Positions 1-11,342 of a DNA stretch of 64,000 nt are shown piece after piece. Both the position numbers and the translations under genes were made by a program. Every line of letters starts with the position of its first letter. Position 1 is the first letter of the stretch. The stretch spans positions 11,424,712 to 11,488,711 of the forward strand of contig CM024759.1 in the NCBI GenBank assembly GCA_014218235.1, given 5' to 3'. A model generated the notes under the pieces. It made no database searches and was not told the origin of the DNA. It saw only the letters and a list, made by a program, of their open reading frames with translations. Origin of the DNA: Colocasia esculenta. Lineage: Eukaryota; Streptophyta; Magnoliopsida; Alismatales; Araceae.

Positions 1-2700
1 CAAATATCATTTCAATATGCAGTGTTTACCACTTAACTGATAAAGTGGTGGTTCAATATGTATAATCGGATTGAAAATGAAATCAATAATTCCTACAAAA
101 ATTACTTGAGACTCATTATGAGGTAATCAATAAAATACAGATAGGACACTTCAATAATTGAAAAGATAAGCAAAATACTGTGAGAAGTAATTGGTGGAAA
201 CATCTGATCAATAATCACAATAGATATTGTAGGCTAATCGTTTCAAAAATTATATAATAAGTTAAGAATCTAATTTGAAGGATAATAAATTAACAATTAT
301 ATAAATGGACCAGACTCTGAGGTAATCAATGCAAAAACTTAATTAAGTTATCGATCGGGTACTTTAGTAGTCGGTCTGTTACAATGTAATCAGAAAGAAT
401 TCAGTGAAGAAATTGGAACATTATTTAAGAGAACTTCATGAGTAATCGATGTAAAGTTTTAACTTCAGTCAATATGAACTTTATTCTCTAATCGATAGAA
501 GTTACCTTGGTAACCGATGTAGAGTTTGTTCTTTAACTGCTTTGGATTTAGAGCTAAGATAGAAACCTTGCGTAGAGAAGTAGCTTTTAAAGAACTTACA
601 GTGTTGGTCTTCAAAGCGATATAAAGTATTTTGTTATCTGTTGACAGACTTACTTGAAAAATATATATTAGACATATCAAATCATAGGTTTATATTCACT
701 TTTTCTTTGTGGAGGCGATCAGGTTTCCACAGCATCAAGGATAATTCCTCTTATTTAAGTACTACGTTCCATTAGAGAAACCCAAAAAGAAAAACTTCAG
801 CTTCCTAAAGGAAAAGTGACAGAACATGTTAACTCTTTGGTAGGGCAACACTATATCTTGCAAGTTGATTATTCTTTCTATAAAAAACAAATGTTCCCAC
901 ATTATAGAAAGTTTCAAATTGTATAGGGTTCATACAAATTCATGCTTAAACTGGGACATGGGGACCTACTCACAATGACATTTATTCCAATTTCTTGTCT
1001 AAATGAATCTATCACACCACATATTTATATTTATCCCAATTTTCAGAGGTTCTTGATATATCAACCTCATCAAGGAAAGAAATACTTGAACTAAGAAGTT
1101 TATGTGTTAAGTCTACTTACAAATTCCTTTTGATAGTAAACAGGAAAGATATTATAATGGTCATAATCTTTAAGATTAACTGGGAACTCAGGTACACCAA
1201 TTTCTTTATTTGTTCCAACACTAAATAGCTAAAATTCATAATCTCCAAAGATCTAAATAGAGTACTCTAAGAAAAAAATTTAAAATCTAAAAGTCTATAC
1301 AAGCAATCGCATTATAATATTTTCATGGAAGTTGCAATTTAAGTTCAAATAAAAAACAATGGTCAGTGAGATCTGTTATTTAAGAACCTCTAAAACCTTA
1401 AGAACCTTAATTAAGGGAGTTGCATTTTAGAACATGTAAAAAAGAATTGCATCAAAGATCTGTTATTTTTCCTGTTTCTGAAAGTGGATGGTGTCACTCT
1501 TTCTATTGAATTGAAAAGGGAAACTATATAGTCTCTTTGCCGGAAGATTCATCAATGAAGGCATACTGACTCATGTCTATTTAGTAAGACTAAGAATGTC
1601 ATGGTTATTATAATATGTTGAGGTTTTTGCAGGTAAAAGTTTAAAATCTCCCAAGAATCTACCAATCAATCAGATTGATAGAACTATAGTTTAAGTGAGT
1701 TTAATGTAAACACAAACATCAAATATGGATAGAAACATGGATAGAACCATCTATCTAGAAAAGAACACAACTTCTTCTGAAGCAGTTCAGCCAGTGGTCC
1801 CTCCAAGATCATCAATTAACACAATGATCACAATTGGAATGAAAATAAATAGATTGTCATCATCATCTATATTATACACATAAATTTTTGAACAATTCTA
1901 ATTAATTTGAATGCTGATTAATCATGTGCATTTATTTGAATCAGTTTGCTTATATAGAATGGATAAGGAGTGGACAAAAAAAAAAAATGATAGATGGATC
2001 ACTCTTAAGGCGATTTCTACTTGAATATACCAAACTCTACTCACATGCTAGTATTTTCTTATCCCCTCATTTTGATATCATTGAAGAAACTATTCCATAA
2101 GGATGGGAGGACTACTCTGTGATATAAAATAGAATAGGGAGTAGGAGCTCAGTTTAGGGGTAGAATTTATCTGGGCATGCAATAGGCAGGAAAGATTCAC
2201 CTTATATATTAATTAGTTAATGTTCCAGTGGAGAATACCTTCATAATAACATGCTTAAATGCTTCCTACCCACCCCACCAAAAAAAAAAATTTGTATATT
2301 GATATTCACCCTGCACAGATTGCTTAAGGCCATGTCATAACTCAACAAAAATATGAGAGACATGACCTTGATTTCTCTCAATGAAATGCAATCATCGTCA
2401 ACGTGCTTTCTTTGATTATGCTTATTTGTTTACACATTTGAAACATTATATATGTTTGGGGGTGACTGGCTCCTGGGCAGTGGCGACAACTCAGGTGTCG
2501 CCAATGAAGGCAGCTCGTCGGCTGTGTCTCTTAGCGGGAGTTCTAAATTATGAAGGTTTTTGAAAGAATCTCACCAGATCAGCAATATATTTTGTACATT
2601 GTATTTCCTTGTTTTGGGACGTGATTGTCTCTGATTTATTTTCTATTATTGGGGCTATACATTGTAGTCATTTGCCCTTCTTTCTGTAACTGTATATAGC
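1..2700. other. AT-rich region without recognisable gene
   Basis: No convincing coding region, tRNA or rRNA is visible on either strand. Positions 100-560 hold scattered copies of a gaggtaatcaat / taatcgatgt word, like the repeats in the LTR at 45025, so this may be a decayed LTR. Around 2455-2550 the base composition rises, and one frame reads an open serine/glycine-rich tail ending in a stop. It is followed by T-rich sequence resembling a plant 3' untranslated region (2560-2700). This could be a terminal exon of a host gene, but I do not recognise it. Confidence 0.4.
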
Positions 2701-2704
2701 CGTT

Positions 2705-3380
2705 TTAGATGCCCAAATCATTTATATATGGGGGCTCTGGGATCCCACGGGGGCAGGGGCATAACACCCAACACACATCTCTTCCTCTCTTGTTTGTCAG
2801 TGTCCAGCAGATGCTGTGAGGCACTGCACATGCCGAGGGTGGAGAAGACAAGGGCGAGGAGGGAAGCAAAGAGGAAGGCCTTAGAAGGCAAGGCTGATTG
2901 GCCATGGCAAAGATGTGATGATGGCGAAGGGGCGGAGGGGGCCGAGTGAGAAAGGGGGAGAGACAGAGTGAGAGAGCAGGTGGCCGGAAAGACAGAGAGA
3001 GTGAGAGATGGGGAGAGAGAGTGAGAGAGCAACTGGTTAGGACAAAGAGATGGAAGAGAGAGTTGTTTTGGGAAAGAAGTGGAAGCAGTAGAGGGCGGAG
3101 GGTGCGGCAGTGGGCCGAGGGAGAGAGGGGAAGAGAGAGTGAGAGAGCTGCTCGTGAGAAGGACAAAGGGAGATGGGAGAGCAGTCGCATACCTTGATGG
3201 CGGGTGAAGGGCGGCGCAGCAAGGGTGGCCGGAGAATGGCGGCGCAACGAGGGTGGCCGGCGGTCGGAGGATCGACAGAGGCGGCGATGACGACTACTCT
3301 GGCCAGTTGTAGGGGGGAAGGAGAAAACTCAGAAAAAGGCGCAAATGGGCACTGGGGTGGAGGGAGGGTGTTGTGAGAGA
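2705..3380. repeat. purine-rich (GA) low-complexity tract
   Basis: The plus strand is dominated by gagagagag and gaagggg runs with interspersed gcggcg words. Long open frames on both strands come from this low complexity: the minus frames give S/L/P-rich proteins, the plus frames R/E/G-rich ones. The composition resembles the pyrimidine-rich leaders that follow CACTA termini at 44590 and 57660 in this window, read on the minus strand, but no CACTA terminal repeat is visible next to it. I do not support a protein here. Confidence 0.6.
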
Positions 3381-3614
3381 GAGAGGGAATTTTTAATCTC
3401 CCGCCCTTTATTTTTTTAAGAATTAGAATAACTATAAGATATATATGTAGTGAAATATTATATTATATATATCATTTGATATAAATATACATATATATTA
3501 TTTAAATTATATATTAGATACATAAGTATGATGTATACATATATATGTTTATTTTATTATATAATTATTTAACAATATTTACATAGAAATGTTATATGTA
3601 TATGTAAATGATTG
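3381..3614. other. AT-rich spacer
   Basis: Almost pure A/T with tatata words and no coding signal; it separates the purine tract from the MITE-like element. Confidence 0.6.
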
Positions 3615-3817
3615 GAGAAATGCTAATAACTCGGACGCTTGAGTAGCTTACCTTAATTAGCTGGAATGGTCGAGCACTAGTACTTGCGTCTGGTCTGATG
3701 GATCGAGTGCTACAACCGAGCACATTTTGTAGGGTCCAATGTCTGACCAATCAAGTCAGACGCCCAGTCATTTCAACTCGACTAATTACTCGAGCGCCTG
3801 AATACCTAGCATTTTTC
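3615..3817. mobile_element. MITE-like element with imperfect terminal inverted repeats
   Basis: The left end reads gagaaatgctaataactcgg and continues acgcttgagta. The reverse complement of the right end reads aatgctaggtattcaggcgc and continues tcgagta. This gives imperfect terminal inverted repeats of about 27 bp around roughly 200 bp with no coding capacity. The interior also has inverted gtcagacgcc-type words. No clear target duplication was found, so the superfamily (hAT or Mutator-like) is left open. Confidence 0.5.
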
Positions 3818-3950
3818 AAATGTTTGACATATCTAAACATAGAGAACATCTAATGTGTGTACAATTTGGTGGAGACTCGATTGTTGTGGTGCTAGTTACA
3901 GAATTAGAGACCGCAACTAATTAATCATTGGACATGTGTGTGTGTTAGTT

Positions 3951-6026
3951 TGATGACCAAACTTTCCCCATATAAATTAATTCACTTATTTATATATTAA
4001 ATTTTGATGATTAACAAAATAGTACTAATGAATTTGTTGATTAACAAAATAGTACTAATGAATTTCTTGAGCTTTGAGAACAGGAAATAAAAGAAAAATG
4101 AAAGTTCAGGACAATCAGGTAAGTCTCATCTCATATTCTGTCAAGTCTTTGTATCGACTTCTTCATACTTCACATCGACTTCTTTGATAAGCAGAACGAT
4201 TTCCTTTCTGACCGAAAAGTTCAAAACAAATCGATATCGCAACGATTCTTTAAGACATCGCAACGATTTCTTTAGAACCCGTAACAACTTGACTGTCGTA
4301 ACGATTTCTTTAGACCTCGTAACGATTTCTTTAGAACTCGCAACGACTCTCTAGCCGTAACGATTTCTTTAGACCTCGTAACGATTTCTTTAGAACTCGC
4401 AACGACTTCCTAAGTCGTAACGATTTCTTTAGAACTCGCAACGACTTCCTAAGGTAACGATTTCTTTACCTCGTAACGATTTCTTTAGACCTCGTAACGA
4501 TTTCTTCAGATCGCATACGATTTGCTTTGTGCAACGATTTTTAAGAGTTCATAACGATTTCTGTACTGTCATAACGACTTGCTAAGTCGTAACGATTTCT
4601 TTGGTTCTCGTAACGATTTCTTTGAAACTCATAACGACTTGCATTTCATATCGATTTCTTAAGTGTTTCACAACAATTTCTTTAGAAACACAACGACTTA
4701 CATCTCATAACGATTTCTTAAGTGTTTCACAACGATTTCTTTAGAAACACAACGACTTACATCTCATAACGATTTGTTAAGTGTTTCACATCGATTTCTT
4801 CAGAATCAGAACGACTTGCCATGATTCATAACGATTTCTTATACCCTCTATTATAGAACGATTTGCTATGGGTTATAACGATTTCATAAGTAATTGAGCC
4901 ATCGACTTGTATATCTCTCATTGACTTGTTTTTATCTGTGTTGACTAGTCAAAGTCCACGTATACATATCTCTGACACACCTGCATGTGATGTGACCTAA
5001 ACATATCTCTGCATGTATGCAGAAGATATCGTCCATAATCATGCCTATTCTGCAAACGTCTTTTAGTTTCAGCTAATTGGTCTTACTATTTCCATGCTAT
5101 TCTTTCTAACGTTGACTGACATCAGAGACAGCTTAGCTGTTTGCTATCTGTGTGATAAGCGTGCAGATAACAGATCCATCTCCACTTTGCAACGTTAATT
5201 CAAATAGAAGACAAAAGATATCTAAAAGATCTCTTCTCTTTGCGTGTTCAAAGTGTTCAAAGACTGTTGACTGGAAGCTTCCAAGACTCCAACTTCTTTC
5301 AGTCTAACGTACACCTGGATGAGAGACAACGGTACCTTTAACGTTCAAATTTCAAGTAGAAGCTTAAATACAAGACTCAAGACGGAGAAGAAGAAGAATG
5401 GAACAGAGTGAATATCATTCAAAAGCAAGCAACTCAAGTTCTTCGAGTCCTCTGAGTTTCAAACAAGAGACAAGCGTCCATTCCAATTGTTTTCCGTAGC
5501 TCTTTTGCTCTCAGTGTTCATAGAAGAAATTCTTGTGTGAGAGCCAGTGTAGTCCTTGGAGAGGAACCCTGTTAAATCCTTTCTCTCTTGAGGCTCGTCT
5601 GCTTCAGCTTGTAGCTAGTTCAGCTAGTGTCTGAAGCGTGTTCTTAAATTTTCTCTTCATTGGTTTGTTCCCTTCTGGACGAAGGAAGACCTGGTGGTAT
5701 CCAGGGTGGTTGTTTTCCCTTCAGGTTGAAGGAAGACCAGTTGAGGCTGGGTGTAAGGATCTGTGAGGGGGATAGTACCCTTGTTAGTGAAATCCTGAGG
5801 CATTGCTCAGGGACTGGACGTAGGTCTCCTGTGGAGAGGAGTTCCGAACCAGGATAAAAATCCTTGTGTCGTGTGGTTGTGTCTTTGTGCGTTTGCTATC
5901 TTTTTCCTCTAACTCTAACTTCTGTTTAAAGCTGTTGTGTAATCTTTTTAGTGAACAGGTTTTAATCAAAGATCAAATTTTAATAACCCATTCACCCCCC
6001 CCTCTGGGCTAGCTAGCTGGGCAACA
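3951..6026 (+). repeat. 5' LTR of the Sirevirus-like element
   Basis: The LTR is 2076 bp with TG...CA ends. The first part is AT-rich, followed by an AACGATTTCTT minisatellite (4190-4890). A leader-like segment at 5660-5870 contains acgaaggaagacctggtgg and gttccgaaccagg; the same block occurs reversed in the LTR at 50841. It ends in attcaccccccc and ctctgggc just before CA, typical of copia U5. A weak TATA-like ttaaata lies at 5364-5370. Compared with the 3' LTR it lacks about one minisatellite unit and differs by several single-base indels. Confidence 0.95.
4190..4890 (+). repeat. LTR minisatellite with AACGATTTCTT core
   Basis: More than 25 copies of a word close to aacgatttctttaga, alternating with aacgacttcctaag or aacgacttgc. 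They form irregular units of roughly 18-60 bp. The array sits where the U3 part of the LTR is expected and is also present in the 3' LTR. Confidence 0.85.
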
Positions 6027-6028
6027 AG

Positions 6029-6040
6029 TGGTATCAGAGC
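6029..6040 (+). other. primer binding site (initiator Met tRNA type)
   Basis: tggtatcagagc starts two bases after the LTR terminus. This 12-mer is the standard plant copia primer site, complementary to the 3' end of initiator methionine tRNA, and it primes minus-strand DNA synthesis. Confidence 0.93.
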
Positions 6041-6090
6041 AAGTCTCTTCGACAAAGAAGAAGATCCAACGATCTGAAGAGCAAAGATCA

Positions 6091-7866
6091 ATGGCAGCCC
6101 AAAGCAACTTCGAAGGTCAGTCAGTCAACAGGCCTCCCTTGTTCGATGGAGAAGATTACACCTATTGGAAGACAAGAATGGAGTACTTTCTACAAGGCCA
6201 CGATTATACAATATGGTCCATTGTAGAAGAAGGTGATCTTCTAGTCACAAATGCTAAGGCTCAGTGGACAGATGACGACAGAAGAAGAATATCCCTAAAC
6301 TGCAAAGCCAAGAGCATCCTTTGCTGTGCCCTCAGCAAGAAAGAATTCAACAGAGTTTCAGCCTGCAAATCCGCAATGGAAATGTGGGAAAAGCTCAGGA
6401 TTACTTATGAAGGGACAGACAAAGTAAAGGAGACAAGAATCGATATTCTTGTAGCCCAATATGAAAGGTTCCAGATGCAGCCAAGTGAATCCATAACTCA
6501 GATGTTTAGCAGATTCACAGATATCACAAATGGATTAGCTGGATTAGGTAAAGTCTATGGTGTACCAGACATGGTCAGGAAGATACTCAGATCTCTGCCA
6601 TCCTCATGGACTCCAAAAGTAACAGCCATTGAGGAAGCCAATGATCTGAAATTAATGTCATTGGAAAAGCTAATAGGATCTCTCATGGCTCATGAGATAA
6701 ATATGGAGAGATTAGGAGAATCCTCCAGCAGAAGGAAGCAATCAAATGCTCTCAAGGCGAATGATGAGATATCAGAAGAATCTTTGGATAACAGTGAAGG
6801 TAGCAAAGACAGTGATGATGAAGAAGCCATGCTGTCTCGAAGACTTCAGAGAATATTAGCAAAGAAGAAGAAGTATCAGTCCGGAAGAAGATTTTTCAAG
6901 AAGAACAAAGACTTCAGAAAACCAGAAGTAAAGGATCCGAAGAAAGGAGAAGTAATATGCTATGAATGCAAGAAGCCTGGACACATCAAGGCAGATTGTC
7001 CAATGCTCAAAAAGAATGATCATAAGAAGAAGGACAACTTCAGAAGATTCAAGAAGTATAAAAAGAAAGCAATGGCAGCTGCTTGGGAGAACAGCAGTGA
7101 CTCAGATAGTGAGTCAAGCTCGAGCAGTGAAGGTGAAGAGGCAAACTTGGCCCTCATGGCCAATACCGAAGATAAGGTAACTTCTGACTCTTCTTTTGAT
7201 TCATGCAATGATTCAGATTCTGATAACTTAGAAAGTGCTTTTAATGAACTCTATGAAAAATATAAAGAAGTATCTAAATTACTTAAAATTAGTAAGAAGA
7301 ATTTAATCTGTTTAGAAAATACAAACTCAGATCTAAAAACTGAAAATGAAGAACTTGAAAAACAAATAACTGAACATAAAAGAAGGAATGAATTATTATG
7401 TGAAGATTTAAAAGAGAAAAATAGAAAAATAATTCACTTAGAAAAACAAGAAGACTTAAGTGGACTTAAAACAGAAATAGAAAGATTAAATAAAGAAAAT
7501 GAACATTTAACAAGCACCATAAACAAGTTCACAAATAATAAACCTCTTCTAATGATAAATGGAGCTAAAAGATCAACTAAGAAGAAACATGGTTTTGGTT
7601 ATACTCCCTCGGAAAATGAAGAAACAAAAGTCTTTCCTAATACTTATCCAACTCCTGAATTTATATCCGAAAAGAATAAAGAACATAAAAAATTTAAATA
7701 CAATCCAGTTGAAAGAATAACTAGAACAACCTGCTGTACTCATTGTAACAAACTAGGACATAACAAAGCAACCTGTCCTAACAAGAACAAAAAGTGGATA
7801 ATAAAAGGAAAAATCAATGATACTAACCCATCAGGACCCAAAAGAACTTGGGTACCTAAAACTTAG
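6091..7866 (+). CDS. gag: Gag polyprotein of the Sirevirus-like element
   Basis: Capsid/nucleocapsid protein of 591 residues, which forms the cytoplasmic particle in which reverse transcription takes place. I start at the ATG at 6091 (MAAQSNFEG); the frame stays open upstream through the primer site but without an ATG. Residues about 15-35 carry the LFDGEDYTYWKTRM motif of copia Gag, and 60-220 resemble the UBN2/retrotransposon gag domain (YEGT..VKE.R). CCHC knuckles lie at residues 290-303 (CYECKKPGHIKADC) and about 549-562 (CTHCNKLGHNKATC). Between them are an acidic/serine-rich segment and a long coiled coil (about 385-485). Length, second knuckle and coiled coil fit Sirevirus Gag, some of which bind dynein-light-chain-like proteins. 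It stops in TAG at 7864-7866; pol follows in the -1 frame. Confidence 0.92.
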   Translation: MAAQSNFEGQSVNRPPLFDGEDYTYWKTRMEYFLQGHDYTIWSIVEEGDLLVTNAKAQWTDDDRRRISLNCKAKSILCCALSKKEFNRVSACKSAMEMWEKLRITYEGTDKVKETRIDILVAQYERFQMQPSESITQMFSRFTDITNGLAGLGKVYGVPDMVRKILRSLPSSWTPKVTAIEEANDLKLMSLEKLIGSLMAHEINMERLGESSSRRKQSNALKANDEISEESLDNSEGSKDSDDEEAMLSRRLQRILAKKKKYQSGRRFFKKNKDFRKPEVKDPKKGEVICYECKKPGHIKADCPMLKKNDHKKKDNFRRFKKYKKKAMAAAWENSSDSDSESSSSSEGEEANLALMANTEDKVTSDSSFDSCNDSDSDNLESAFNELYEKYKEVSKLLKISKKNLICLENTNSDLKTENEELEKQITEHKRRNELLCEDLKEKNRKIIHLEKQEDLSGLKTEIERLNKENEHLTSTINKFTNNKPLLMINGAKRSTKKKHGFGYTPSENEETKVFPNTYPTPEFISEKNKEHKKFKYNPVERITRTTCCTHCNKLGHNKATCPNKNKKWIIKGKINDTNPSGPKRTWVPKT

Positions 7867-10800
7867 TGTTTAAATTTCAGGGAAATTCAAGAGCATCCAA
7901 ATGGTACTTGGACAGTGGATGCTCAAGGCACATGTCAGGCAACAAGAAGTTTTTCGTTGATCTCCAAGCTGAAGAAGGTACAGTCACCTATGGAGATAAT
8001 GGAAAAGGCACTGTGATAGGAAGTGGGTCCGTGAACATCAAAGGAAAATCAGTTATTGAAGACGTAATGCTGGTCAAAGGATTAAAGCACAATCTTATTA
8101 GCATCAGCCAGTTGTGTGACAAAGGCCATCAGATTCAGTTCCAAGAATCAAAGTGCAGTATATTAAAGGATGGTGCAGTCATATTTGAAGCCTACAGAGA
8201 AAGAAACTTGTATGTTCTCTATCTCGAGGAACTCAAGAATCAAGATGTCTGTTTGGCAGCCAGCAAAGATCAATCAACAGAGCTGTGGCACAGAAGATTG
8301 GGTCACTGCAGCTTGGACGGTTTGAATAAGCTCAGAAAGAGAAAGCTAGTGGAAGGACTGCCAAAGGTCAATTCTAGATTGGATAGCATTTGCAAACCTT
8401 GTGCAAGAGGAAAGCACACCAAGAGCTCTTTCAAATCAAAGACTGTAGTAACCACCTCAAAGCCCTTAGAACTACTTCATATGGATCTATTTGGGCCAAT
8501 GAGGACTACCAGTCTAGGAGGAAAGAATTTTGGATTTGTAATAGTTGATGATTATTCAAGATTCACTTGGGTATCCTTTCTAGAGCACAAAGATGACACA
8601 TTTGACAATTTTGTCAGCTTCAGTAAGAAAGTTCAGAAAGATCAGAAGTTCACAATTGTCTCTATCCGATCAGATCATGGTGGTGAGTTTCAGAATGAAA
8701 AGTTTACAAAGTTCTGTGATGATCAAGGAATTGAGCACAACTTCTCAGCCCCAAGGACACCTCAACAGAATGGAATTGCTGAGAGGAAAAACAGAACTCT
8801 TTTGGATATGGCAAGAACCATGTTATCAGAATATGATTTGCCAAGATATTTCTGGGCCGAAGCCATCAACACTGCATGTTATATCATTAATAGAGTAATG
8901 ATCAGGCCGATTCTGAAAAGACTGCTTATGAACTCTACAAAGGAAAGAAGCCAAAGATCAGCCATTTCAGAATTTTTGGATGTCCTTGCTTCATCCACAA
9001 CAATGGAAAAAGGGACATTGGTAAGTTGGATGCCAAATCAGATGAAGGCATCTTTATGGGGTACACTTCTAAACCCAAAGGTTATAGAGTTTTCAATAAA
9101 CGCTCATTATTAATAGAACAATCTGTACATGTTATTTTTGATGAATCTAACCCTTCCTTGAAAAAGGAAGAAATTAGTGACATTGATGATGCAGATGACT
9201 TGTCCGAAAAATTAAAGAATACCTCAATTAAGGACAAGGAAGATCCAACTCTGGAAGAACTGCAGCAAACTGAAATCCAACATGAAAATCTTCCAAAAGA
9301 ATGGAGACATCAGAAAGATCACCCTCCTGAAAACATTATTGGTGATCCATCCGTAGGGGTAAGAACAAGAGGTAATGTAATTCCATGTGATTATTTAGCC
9401 TTTGTTTCTCAAATAGAGCCTAAGACAGTCAATGAAGCTTTATCTGATGAATCTTGGATATTAGCCATGCAAGATGAACTAAATCAGTTCAAGAGAAACC
9501 AAGTATGGTCACTTGTTCCTAGACCATCCAATCATTCAGTTATTGGCACCAAGTGGGTGTTCAGAAATAAACTGGATGAGTCTGGAATAATCTTAAGGAA
9601 CAAGGCCAGACTGGTAGCTCAAGGCTACTCCCAAGAGGAAGGCATAGATTTCGATGAAACCTATGCACCTGTAGCTAGACTTGAGGCTATTAGGATTTTA
9701 CTTGCTTATGCATCTGCATTTGATTTAAAACTATTTCAAATGGATGTCAAATCAGCCTTTTTAAATGGTTTTATCAAGGAGGAAGTTTATGTTGAACAAC
9801 CTCCAGGTTTTGATGATACCGAATTTCCAAATCATGTATTTAAACTACATAAGGCTTTATATGGTTTAAAGCAAGCACCTAGAGCCTGGTATGAAAGGCT
9901 CAGTACTTTCTTATTAGATCATGGTTTCACTAGAGGTAAAGTAGATAGTACATTATTTATAAAATCTAAGGTTAAACATATACTTCTCGTGCAAATATAT
10001 GTAGATGATATTATTTTTGGATCTACTGATGAATCTCTTTGCAAGTACTTTGAAAAGCTTATGCAGGGAGAATTCGAAATGAGCTTGATGGGGGAGCTAA
10101 GCTACTTCCTTGGATTGCAAATCAAGCAAGGGAAGGATGGCACTCATATCTGTCAAGCCAAGTACACCAAAGAGCTGTTAAAGAAATTTGGATTTGAAGG
10201 TGCAAAGCCATTATCAACCCAATGAGCACATCAACCAGAATGGACAGTGATCAAAAAGGTAAAAAGGTAGATCAAAAGAATTATCGAGGTATGATAGGAT
10301 CATTACTTTACTTAACTGCAAGTAGACCAGACATTTTGTTTAGTGTATGCATGTGTGCTAGATATCAGGCAGACCCTAGAGAGTCTCATTTAATTTCAGT
10401 AAAAAGAATATTTAGATATCTGGCTAGAACTCATGATTTAGGTCTCTGGTATCCTAGATCTTGTGAAATAAAATTAGTAGGATATTCAGATGCTGATTAT
10501 GCTGGATGCAAAGTAGATAGAAAAAGCACCAGTGGGTGTTGTCAGTTTCTTGCAGGATGTTTAATATCATGGTCATCCAAGAAACAAAATTCAGTAGCTT
10601 TATCAACAGCTGAGGCAGAATATGTTGCTGCTGGAAGTTGCTGTACACAACTTCTTTGGATAAAGCAACAACTTGAGGATTTCGGAATTCACATCAAATC
10701 AATTCCACTATTGTGTGATAATACAAGTGCCATCAACCTCACCAAAAATCCAGTACAGCACTCAAGGACTAAGCACATTGAGGTAAGATATCATTTTATT

Positions 10801-10938
10801 CGAGACCATGTAGCTAGTGGTAATTTAGAAATTTCTTTTATAGATACAAATGGTCAATTAGCAGATATCTTCACAAAAGCCCTACCTGAAGAGAGATTTA
10901 CATCTCTTAGAAGGGAATTAGGGATGTGCAATTTGTGA
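7860..10938 (+). pseudogene. pol: Pol polyprotein (protease, integrase, RT, RNase H), two frameshifts
   Basis: Copia-order polyprotein for processing, cDNA synthesis and integration. The open frame begins at 7860, overlapping the end of gag by 7 bases in the -1 frame. Seen in order: aspartic protease with WYLDSGCSRHM (DSG at 7911); GAG-pre-integrase zinc region (LWHRRLGH...C..C, 8281-8430); integrase core with D in HMDLFGP (about 8484), D in RSDHGGEF (about 8671) and E in NGIAERKNRT (about 8790); reverse transcriptase (about 9530-10170) with YVDD at 9998-10009; RNase H with SDADYAG, TAEAEYVA, CDNTSAI and ADIFTKAL (about 10480-10890). The frame changes between 8897 and 8921 and again at 10213-10222. 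Each break is explained by loss of one base, and all catalytic motifs survive. This is either a dead copy or an assembly with base drop-outs. Confidence 0.92.
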
Positions 10939-11342
10939 AAAGATTTTGTAACTTTATTGACATATAAATTTTTTCAGATTAAATGAAATTTTCTCTCCTT
11001 TAAGAATAAGCAAAACTCAGTTATCTACATGCTTTGACCGCTATTGTGTTGAAAGTTGTTTGACCCGTCAAACGGTTTTGTCGCTTTCTGGCTTTACCGC
11101 CTTTGGCGCTCCACTTTTCGGTAAAGTAATATTAATTTATTCAAATCGTTCTGAGAACGACTTGTCTTCTACCTTTACCCTTTTATCTTTTATCTGTTCA
11201 CCCAAAGCCGATGCCCTAACGATTTCGGCATCGACTCTCTGCAACTTTCGAAGCTTTCTCCTCTTCCCGCGAAGAATCCCTTCGAGAGCTTCCATCCCTT
11301 CCATCATCTCCCTTCACCAGAATCTCTTTCTCCTCTGCACCC

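Noticed and set aside
2705..3247. 180-codon minus frame and overlapping plus frames
   Set aside because: Serine/leucine/proline or arginine/glutamate-rich text produced by the GA/CT low-complexity tract; no domain and competing frames on both strands.
3946..3950. Target-site duplication for the copia element
   Set aside because: The pentamers tagtt (3946-3950) and tgttc (17346-17350) do not match, so no duplication is claimed.
4190..4890. CRISPR-like repeat array
   Set aside because: Repeats are short and degenerate, spacers are themselves repeats, the array is inside a plant LTR and duplicated in the other LTR.
5660..5857. 65-codon open frame in the LTR, repeated at 16980-17177
   Set aside because: It lies in the R/U5 leader of both LTRs, and its DNA (not its protein) matches the reversed LTR at 50841; conservation is explained by the LTR itself.
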